A stretch of DNA of 19,809 nucleotides. Source: Bacillota bacterium. GTDB lineage: Bacteria; Bacillota; Clostridia; Christensenellales; Borkfalkiaceae. Shown here piece after piece: positions 13,881 through 19,809 of the stretch. Where the stretch lies: contig QAKE01000079.1 in NCBI GenBank assembly GCA_003343995.1, positions 1 through 19,809 on the forward strand, read 5' to 3'. The notes beneath the pieces were generated by a model that had not been told where the DNA came from, did not search any database, and was given only the letters and a program-made list of their open reading frames with translations. The stretch's first letter is position 1; each line of letters begins with the position of its first letter. A program made the position numbers and the translations under genes.

Positions 13881-16340
13881 GTGAAAAAACTATTTATTTT
13901 AACGCTATGCGCGATTATGACCGCACTCTCGCTTTCCGCCTGCGAAAAACCGAGCGATCCGACGCCTTCGCCCGCCGCCGTCGCGACGGCGGACTCGCTG
14001 ACAAAGATCAAGCAGGACGAAACATACCGGCTCGACGCGACTTCCGCGCACATCGAAGCGGCGAAAGACGAATACGAAAGTTTTCAGATCATCGTTTCCG
14101 CGGGCGATAACGACATAGCAAACGTCGGAATAGAAATTTCCGCGCCGAAAAACGGCAGCGCGGAAATACCGAAAGAAAACATAAACATTTATTGGGAGAA
14201 ATACGTAAACGTTTCCGTCCCGACGAGCATTTACCTGCCGGGGTATTATCCCGACGCGCTTTTGCCTTTTGAAAAAGCCAAAGAATATAAAGAAAACAAT
14301 ATCAAAGAAAATGCAAATCAAGGCATTTGGGTGGAAATACACGTTCCGAGAGACGCCGCAGCGGGTACTTACAGCGGCAGCGCGGAAATAAAATTAGACG
14401 AAAAAACCGTTTCCGTCCCCTATTCCGTTACCGTGTTCGATTTCGCCCTGCCGGAAGAAACCCACGCGCAAACCGCTTACGGATTGTGGTATTACCAGCT
14501 TGTGAACGACGCGGGTTTTTCCAACGCCGATAACGGACTGCACGACGAGCTGACGCTTCAACTGAAGGAAAACTATTATAATGATTTATCCGAATACCGC
14601 ATCAGCTCTATGATTTTCCCCACGGAAAACGCCGGCAGCGCGACGGACTTTGCGGCGGACGCGCAAAAATACGCGTCGTCGAACAAAATCACAAACTTCC
14701 AGATCCCGACGCAAACGCAAACCGCCACAAGCGAATTTATTCCCGAACCGCATACGACGATAAATTACGCTTCGACCGCGGAATACATCAAAGCGCTTGC
14801 GCAGGCGAGCACAAATGAAAACAACCTCGTCGCCAAAGCGTATTTTTACGTTGCAAATCTCATCGACGAACCGAGCGGCGACAAATACGATCTGGTTAAA
14901 GAAATAGACGATATCATCGCACGGGCAAAACGGGAAGTGGCGGATTCGGATATTTTCGCCGGCAAAGAAGAGGTGCGGGAAGCCGTTCTCAATATCCCCC
15001 ATCTCGTTACGGGAAAACTGGAAAACGGACTGAAAGGGTATGTGGACACCTTCTGTTCCACAACCGAGTATTACGCTTCCGCGTCCTATCGCCACGCAAT
15101 GCAGGAACAGCAAAAACAAGGCACGGGCGCGTGGTGGTACACCGCAGTCAAGCCGAAAGCGCCCATGCCGTCTTACCACATCGACGCAACCTTAAGCGAA
15201 CACCGTATTTTGGGTTGGCAATCGATGGAAAAGAACATCGAGGGAAACCTTTACTGGTCTGCAAGCGTGTTTTACAAACATAATTACTCCGCAGGCGTTT
15301 ACGAATCGAGAGACGTCTGGAACGATCCGTACGCCTTCCCCGGCGCTGCGGGCGACGGCTTTTTAATATATCCCGGCGCAAAGTACGGGATCGACTCCTT
15401 TATCCCCACGCTGCGCTTACAGGCGATTCGGGACGGCTTTGAAGATTACGAATACCTTTGGCTGCTGGAACAGATCATCGGCGAAGTCAATGAAAAATAC
15501 GGTACGAACATCGATTTCTACGCTTACGTGAACGATTTATCCCGCCAGCTCTACAACGGATTGATTCCGAACAGCGACGCGGCGGTATTTCAACAGATGC
15601 GGCATATTTTGGCAAGCATACTTGAAACGTATTATACCGCGGGCGTGTTTGCGGACATTCAAGCAGATTACGCCAAAAACAGCGCCGTTATCGATTTTTA
15701 CGGCAAAAACGATACCGTAATCGGCACGGAAGACGGAAAATCGTTAAAAATCGCCGGCGGAAAAGCCTCTTATACCTACGAATTTTCTCAAAAAAATACG
15801 GCGGCGTTTACGGTTAAAAACGCGGAACTCCGTTTGCTCGTTCCCCGTACGAGTTCCGTGTGCGTGGACTTTAAAAAGAACGACGCTTTGGATAAAATCT
15901 CCTCTTCGAAGCCCGCAGGCGAAACCGTTTACGATTGCGTTTACGAAATCGGCACGGATCATCCGCTGGCACAAACGGCGCTGAAGGCAACGATCACGCC
16001 AAACGCGAACGCGCGCCCCGATCACACTTATTACATTCGCTTCACCGACCTCGGAATCACGGATTTTACGCAAGCGGAGGACGTCGTTTTCACCGTATAC
16101 AACGACGAGGACTACGCCTTTGTGATCAAACCGAAACTTCGCACCGCGCAAAAAGCCAAAACGCTCGACGACGTCGTTCTTGCGCCGAACAGCGCTACGC
16201 AAGTGAAAATCAAACTGAAATCTTACGAAGATTTTGAAATAAACAAATTAACGGCGATCGATATCGCGTTCGATATTTTCGGAATGGAATCCACCCCGAA
16301 AACGATTTATATAAGCAATATTTTCATCACGCAAAAATAA
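13881..16340 (+). CDS. GH123-like (DUF4091) glycosidase lipoprotein, long form
   Basis: A cell-surface enzyme of 819 residues. I chose the GTG with GGAGG five bases upstream; an in-frame GTG at 13860 lies within operator O2 and lacks a binding site. The signal peptide ends LSAC (Cys21). Residues 40-190 form a beta-sandwich N-terminal domain (AAKDEYESFQIIVSA). The catalytic barrel follows: LIDEP carries the D329-E330 pair expected for substrate-assisted GH123 chemistry, GAWWYTAV and EGNLYWSASV line the cleft, and RLQAIRDGFEDYEYLWLLEQ (512-531) is the hallmark of the DUF4091/GH123 catalytic domain. Residues from about 600 to 819 add a beta-rich domain absent from the next gene's product. GH123 enzymes characterised so far are beta-N-acetylgalactosaminidases, but DUF4091 is broader, so substrate is inferred. 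First gene of the rightward operon. Confidence 0.82.
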   Translation: MKKLFILTLCAIMTALSLSACEKPSDPTPSPAAVATADSLTKIKQDETYRLDATSAHIEAAKDEYESFQIIVSAGDNDIANVGIEISAPKNGSAEIPKENINIYWEKYVNVSVPTSIYLPGYYPDALLPFEKAKEYKENNIKENANQGIWVEIHVPRDAAAGTYSGSAEIKLDEKTVSVPYSVTVFDFALPEETHAQTAYGLWYYQLVNDAGFSNADNGLHDELTLQLKENYYNDLSEYRISSMIFPTENAGSATDFAADAQKYASSNKITNFQIPTQTQTATSEFIPEPHTTINYASTAEYIKALAQASTNENNLVAKAYFYVANLIDEPSGDKYDLVKEIDDIIARAKREVADSDIFAGKEEVREAVLNIPHLVTGKLENGLKGYVDTFCSTTEYYASASYRHAMQEQQKQGTGAWWYTAVKPKAPMPSYHIDATLSEHRILGWQSMEKNIEGNLYWSASVFYKHNYSAGVYESRDVWNDPYAFPGAAGDGFLIYPGAKYGIDSFIPTLRLQAIRDGFEDYEYLWLLEQIIGEVNEKYGTNIDFYAYVNDLSRQLYNGLIPNSDAAVFQQMRHILASILETYYTAGVFADIQADYAKNSAVIDFYGKNDTVIGTEDGKSLKIAGGKASYTYEFSQKNTAAFTVKNAELRLLVPRTSSVCVDFKKNDALDKISSSKPAGETVYDCVYEIGTDHPLAQTALKATITPNANARPDHTYYIRFTDLGITDFTQAEDVVFTVYNDEDYAFVIKPKLRTAQKAKTLDDVVLAPNSATQVKIKLKSYEDFEINKLTAIDIAFDIFGMESTPKTIYISNIFITQK

Positions 16341-16350
16341 AGGACGGACT

Positions 16351-18282
16351 ATGAAAAAACTGTTATTTCCATTGCTTTGCAGTCTTATGATCCTGACTTC
16401 GGCATGCGCGCCCCTATCAACCGACGGCGCTACGAATATCTGGACGGAAACGAACGCGGTCAAAGTGCTCCGCAGCGTAACTTCCGGAAAAAACAAAAAA
16501 GTAACGGTTTCCGCAGCGAAAGGCGAATACGAAGGCGCGCAAATTCTGATAAACAGTTCCGAAAAAATCGAAAACATCGAAATTGCGCTGAACGATCTGA
16601 CCTGCGGAACGCACAAAATAGCGAAAACCAACGTCGCCGTTTACCGCCAGCACTACTTCGATTTGCAAACCGCTTACGATTCGTCCCAGAAAAAGGATCG
16701 GTATCCCGACGCGCTCGTCCCCTTTGACGCTTCCGCAAAAGCGGGCGAAAACCGCGCCGACGCAAACGAAACGTTCGCAATCTGGCTGACTTTTAAAATT
16801 CCGGAAACAGCGGAAAGCGGCGCGTATACAGCGGAATTTCAACTGATTTTAGACGGAAAACGCCACAGCGTGCCCGTGGAACTGACCGTTTACGATTTCG
16901 CCCTGCCGAAGGAAAACCACGTTAGAACGGCGTTCGCCTTATGGATAGACGATTTATGCGACATTTGGGGAAACGCCAACCCCGACGTTCATAAAGTCGC
17001 AAACAACGCCGAGGTAAAAACCTTGCTTCAAAATTACACAAATATGCTTGCGGAATACAGAATTTCCACTACGGCGCTTCCCCTGCTCTGGAACGAGCTC
17101 GAAGACCCGAAAGCCGTTGCTAAAGCCGCAAAGGAAGCCACGCTCAACCCGAAGATCGCCAGCTATTCCGTTCCCGTAAAAGAAATCGAAGCGGAAGACG
17201 GCATCAGCGAATATAAATTCAAGGAAACGCTGCTCGAACTTATAAGACAATCCACAAACGATATCGATTTGCTGAAAAAGGCATATTTATATATCCCCAA
17301 AATCGACGAGCCGCTCAGCCAAAACACGATACCGCTCGCTATACGCGTGAATAAAATCGTGGAAAAGGTCCGCGCCGAACTGCTTGCGGACGCAAGCCTG
17401 TGGACGGGAAAGCAACAGGTGAAAGAATCCCTGTCCGCCATGCAACACGTTTTGACCGCCGATTACGATCCGCGTTTGGAGGGCGCGGCACAGACATGGT
17501 GCCCGTATTTCAGCTCCTTCGACACCGAGGAACAGCGCAACGTATATTACGAACGCCGGAACGCTTACGGCGAAGGCATATGGTGGTACGGCTGCGTCGG
17601 TCCCAAATATCCGTACCCTACGTTTCATATGAACAATAATATCGCGTCGGCAAGAACGATCGGCTGGATGCAAAAAGTATACGACATCGAAGGGCAGCTC
17701 TACTGGACGGTCAACCTTTCCAAACAGATGCGGGAGGACGACCAATATCATATTCGAGATATCTGGAACGACGCTTATTCGTTTTACGATATTGCGGGCG
17801 ACGGATACCTTGTTTATGCGGGCGCGAAATACGGCATAGACAACGCCCTTCCCTCTATCCGTCTGGAAGCCGTGCGCGACGGTTTTGAAGATTACGAATA
17901 TCTTTGGCTGCTGGAAGAAACGCTGTCCTCGCTCAACGAAAAATACAAAACGGCTTATTCTCTTGCCGAATACGTGCAGCATCTTTCGGATAAATTATTC
18001 GACGGCACGAAACCTACCGTAATCGACGAAAACGTTACATTAGCCAAAAATGAACTTTCAGACTTGATTTTAGCGGCAAAATATGGTATTCTTATATTAA
18101 ATGAAAACAACAGCCTTTGCATTTACGCACCCGAAAACATCGTTTCGCTTAAAATCAACGGGAACAGCGCTTCCCGCGATCAGGCAAATAAGAACAGATT
18201 TCATGCCGACGCCGTCGAAAACAACACGTTGGAATTTATAAATTCCGAAGAAAAAACATTTATAATCCGGTATTCATTATGA
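16351..18282 (+). CDS. GH123-like (DUF4091) glycosidase lipoprotein, short form
   Basis: A surface lipoprotein of 643 residues with lipobox TSAC (Cys19). Its architecture follows the upstream product: N-terminal sandwich (AAKGEYEGAQILINSS), shared hinge YDFALPKENH (181-190; VFDFALPEETH upstream), IPKIDEP with D319-E320 as the likely catalytic pair, GIWWYGCVGP and EGQLYWTVN in the cleft, and RLEAVRDGFEDYEYLWLLEE (504-523). It is a clear but distant paralogue and lacks the large C-terminal extension, ending in a short beta-rich tail. AAAGGA lies six bases ahead of the ATG, 10 bases after the previous stop; its own stop overlaps the ROK start (ATGA). Two diverged enzymes in tandem suggest different linkages of one glycan. 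Enzyme class is by motif; activity is inferred. Confidence 0.82.
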   Translation: MKKLLFPLLCSLMILTSACAPLSTDGATNIWTETNAVKVLRSVTSGKNKKVTVSAAKGEYEGAQILINSSEKIENIEIALNDLTCGTHKIAKTNVAVYRQHYFDLQTAYDSSQKKDRYPDALVPFDASAKAGENRADANETFAIWLTFKIPETAESGAYTAEFQLILDGKRHSVPVELTVYDFALPKENHVRTAFALWIDDLCDIWGNANPDVHKVANNAEVKTLLQNYTNMLAEYRISTTALPLLWNELEDPKAVAKAAKEATLNPKIASYSVPVKEIEAEDGISEYKFKETLLELIRQSTNDIDLLKKAYLYIPKIDEPLSQNTIPLAIRVNKIVEKVRAELLADASLWTGKQQVKESLSAMQHVLTADYDPRLEGAAQTWCPYFSSFDTEEQRNVYYERRNAYGEGIWWYGCVGPKYPYPTFHMNNNIASARTIGWMQKVYDIEGQLYWTVNLSKQMREDDQYHIRDIWNDAYSFYDIAGDGYLVYAGAKYGIDNALPSIRLEAVRDGFEDYEYLWLLEETLSSLNEKYKTAYSLAEYVQHLSDKLFDGTKPTVIDENVTLAKNELSDLILAAKYGILILNENNSLCIYAPENIVSLKINGNSASRDQANKNRFHADAVENNTLEFINSEEKTFIIRYSL

Positions 18283-19442
18283 AAAACGCAGTACAGGGAA
18301 AAAACCAGACGTTAGCGAGAAAAGAAAATCAAAAACTCGTTTTTGAACTTTTCAAAAAACACGACTTATCCGCCTCGGAAGTTTCCAATATTTTAAAATT
18401 ATCCCAAAGCGGCACAAAAAAGATCATCGACGATCTGATTGCAAAAAACATTCTCACCGAGACCACGCCGATCAAGCATTTCACCTCGGGCAGAATGCCG
18501 ATGACGCTGACGCTTAACCAACGTTACGGAATCATTGCTTGCGTAGACTTTTTCGATAAGGAGATTTTTATTTCCGATCTGAAAAACAATATTCTCTTTT
18601 CCGCCTCGATCGAAATCAACGACAAGGTAAGCGACGCGGACATCTTACGCTGCGCGGAAATTTTGCAGTCCATCATCGCAAAGCCGCGTTTTTCAAGGTT
18701 CCAGCTTCTGGCGATAAGCATCGTCGTGCTGGGAAAATTCGATACGGCTTCTTCTCAGCCCGTGTTTTCCTATGCGTTCAGCGATATAACCATCAATCTG
18801 AAAACTTATTTTTCGCAGATATTCACCTGTCCCGTAACCTTGAAAAACGACTTGCATTTCGCAATCATCGCGGAACAGGAATACGGCTGTCTTTCTCACC
18901 TCGGAAGAGAGATCAACTGTTGCTATCTGAACATCGGCGAAGGCATCACGGCGTCATATCTCATCAACGGAAAGCTGTATTGCGGATCGCACGGGCTTGC
19001 GGGCGAAATCGGGTTCAACATCACCGACTTCGAAAACCCGACTTCTACCCTTGCCGATCACGCCGACAGACGTTCGCTGCTGAGCTTTCTGCATAACAGC
19101 GAAGAGGATATTCCTTTGCCCGACGAATTTTCCTTAAGGGAAGTTGCAGAGCTTTACAAAAAAGACGAACCGCACGTAACGCGGACCGTCGATAAAGTAG
19201 CGACATATATCGCGCTCGCCGTAAAAAACATCTGCGATATTCTCGACTGCGAAACTTTCGTATTAAACGGCTCGTTGCTTGTATTCGGCGATAAATTCAT
19301 TGATAAAATCATACAGGCGCTAAAAAACTTTCCTTATGTAAAAACGAGCATCGTCAAAGCAAAATTAGGAACAAACGCAACAAAACTTGGCGCAATAGAA
19401 CTTGCAAGAAATTTAGTATTTGACAATATCATCAACAAATAA
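18279..19442 (+). CDS. ROK-family transcriptional regulator
   Basis: A 387-residue repressor of the NagC/XylR type, probably sensing a sugar released by the pathway. Residues 14-58 form the N-terminal winged HTH (QKLVFELFKKHDLSASEVSN, then SGTKKIIDDLIAKN), followed by a wing ending SGRMPMTLTLN. The C-terminal ROK fold shows LKNDLHFAIIAE (188-199), whose ND occupies the sugar-kinase Asp position, and LNIGEGITASYLINGKLYCG then HGLAGEIGF (217-246). The zinc cluster CxCGxxGC that normally follows is absent; the segment reads NITDFENPTSTLADHADRRS. An ATGA overlap couples translation to the upstream glycosidase, and no separate ribosome binding site is visible. It is last in the operon whose promoter carries O2, so negative autoregulation and control of both operons are likely. 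Confidence 0.92.
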   Translation: MKNAVQGKNQTLARKENQKLVFELFKKHDLSASEVSNILKLSQSGTKKIIDDLIAKNILTETTPIKHFTSGRMPMTLTLNQRYGIIACVDFFDKEIFISDLKNNILFSASIEINDKVSDADILRCAEILQSIIAKPRFSRFQLLAISIVVLGKFDTASSQPVFSYAFSDITINLKTYFSQIFTCPVTLKNDLHFAIIAEQEYGCLSHLGREINCCYLNIGEGITASYLINGKLYCGSHGLAGEIGFNITDFENPTSTLADHADRRSLLSFLHNSEEDIPLPDEFSLREVAELYKKDEPHVTRTVDKVATYIALAVKNICDILDCETFVLNGSLLVFGDKFIDKIIQALKNFPYVKTSIVKAKLGTNATKLGAIELARNLVFDNIINK

Positions 19443-19485
19443 AACACTTTATTTGCAACCATCGCTTTTTTTGTCGCAACACAAT

Positions 19486-19530
19486 AATACCCGCCAAAAT
19501 ACAAAGGAAATTTGGCGGGTATTTATTTTA
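19486..19530 (+). terminator. Strong intrinsic terminator of the rightward operon
   Basis: A perfect 13-bp stem, AATACCCGCCAAA (19486-19498) with TTTGGCGGGTATT (19511-19523), closes a 12-base loop and runs into TATTTTAAATTTT. It starts 44 bases after the ROK stop codon. Confidence 0.85.
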
Positions 19531-19536
19531 AATTTT

Positions 19537-19570
19537 ATCAAAAAAATATATACTTACAGATGGTTTTCAT
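19537..19570 (-). pseudogene. Truncated gene start, 10 codons
   Basis: An ATG at 19570 (minus strand) with AGAGGGG five bases upstream begins MKTICKYIFF and stops after ten codons, next to the ROK operon terminator. It follows closely on the remnant at 19591-19735 in the same direction. It looks like the 5' end of an operon gene cut off at a rearrangement junction, though a chance start cannot be excluded. Confidence 0.3.
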
Positions 19571-19590
19571 TTTTCCCCTCTGCGATCGTA

Positions 19591-19735
19591 TTACGCGATC
19601 AGTCCGTCAAACATATTTTTAAATTCTTCTATATTGCCTTGCGTTATCAAATCCTTTTGACAGACAATCCCAATTCAGGAAGTTTTCCTGCTTTGCAAAA
19701 ACATATCAGTAATATACTGTGAATTTCACCTCTTT
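19591..19735 (-). pseudogene. Frameshifted C-terminal gene fragment
   Basis: Two overlapping minus-strand frames read as one protein broken by a frameshift at an A-run (CAAAAGG near 19655). The first gives ICFCKAGKLPELGLSVK. The second continues as KDLITQGNIEEFKNMFDGLIA before TAA at 19591. Both halves have protein-like composition, and the junction is where one stops making sense and the other starts. I do not recognise the family. The upstream part runs into the palindrome at the window end. Confidence 0.4.
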
Positions 19736-19742
19736 TGACGAC

Positions 19743-19809
19743 AGGACATGTGCTTGTCATAGACAAGTGGCGTCGCGCTGCGCGCTCCGCCACGACAAGC
19801 ACACGTCCT
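19743..19809. repeat. Multi-arm palindromic element at window end
   Basis: Outer arms AGGACATGTGCTTGTC (19743-19758) and GACAAGCACACGTCCT (19794-19809) pair at 15 of 16 positions. Inner arms GTGGCG (19767-19772) and CGCCAC (19788-19793) enclose a GC-rich loop containing GCGC-T-GCGC. A competing hairpin CTTGTC-ATA-GACAAG (19753-19767) uses part of the same sequence. The element stops exactly at the last base of the window. It could be a mobile-element end, a dispersed palindromic repeat or a structured RNA. Confidence 0.7.

Noticed and set aside
19420..19722. 100-residue plus-strand protein after the ROK gene
   Set aside because: It overlaps the ROK 3' end, reads straight through the strong terminator hairpin, has no ribosome binding site and has low-complexity, non-protein-like composition.
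19719..19729. GTGAATTTCAC as a third ROK operator
   Set aside because: The half-sites face the opposite way (GTGAA...TTCAC instead of TTTCACT...AGTGAAA), and it lies in a broken gene with no promoter nearby.
19743..19809. Integron attC site
   Set aside because: Large imperfect palindrome, but the ends lack the GTTRRRY/RYYYAAC core sites and no integrase is present.

Overview
The window looks like a chromosomal contig from a Gram-positive clostridial bacterium (Bacillota). The evidence is AGGAGG-type ribosome binding sites, TTG and GTG starts, many lipoprotein signal peptides with lipoboxes, a CUT1 sugar ABC transporter without its own ATPase, a ROK repressor, and surface proteins of the Ig-like/InlB-repeat type. 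I cannot name the genus.

Layout. Positions 1-2500 are a patchwork of mobile or acquired DNA: the 3' part of an IS110-family transposase cut by the window edge, an AT-rich gene for a zinc-ribbon membrane protein of unknown function, and a decayed KilA-N (phage-type) gene among several intrinsic terminators. Positions 2516-19530 are one coherent carbohydrate-utilisation locus built from two divergent operons. The leftward operon (13671 to 2516) encodes, in order of transcription: a sugar-binding lipoprotein, a binding-module lipoprotein, two permeases, a second binding-module lipoprotein, an InlB-repeat lipoprotein, an unlisted 54-residue protein, a large secreted binding-module protein, and a cytoplasmic GH20-like enzyme. 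The rightward operon (13881 to 19442) encodes two GH123-like (DUF4091) lipoprotein glycosidases and a ROK-family repressor. Positions 19531-19809 hold remnants of another, broken leftward operon and a multi-arm palindrome at the window end.

How the genes work together (inference). Lipid-anchored GH123-like enzymes and binding-module proteins act on a glycan at the cell surface. The binding protein and permeases import the products. The GH20-like enzyme finishes the job in the cytoplasm. Both glycosidase types have the Asp-Glu pair that GH20 and GH123 families use for substrate-assisted cleavage of N-acetylhexosamines, so a HexNAc-containing glycan is the best guess at the substrate.

Control. 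The divergent 209-base intergenic region carries two near-consensus promoters back to back around an A/T tract. Each is followed by a copy of the 15-bp palindrome TTTCACT-W-AGTGAAA (one perfect, one with a single mismatch), the obvious candidate operator for the ROK protein encoded at the end of the rightward operon.
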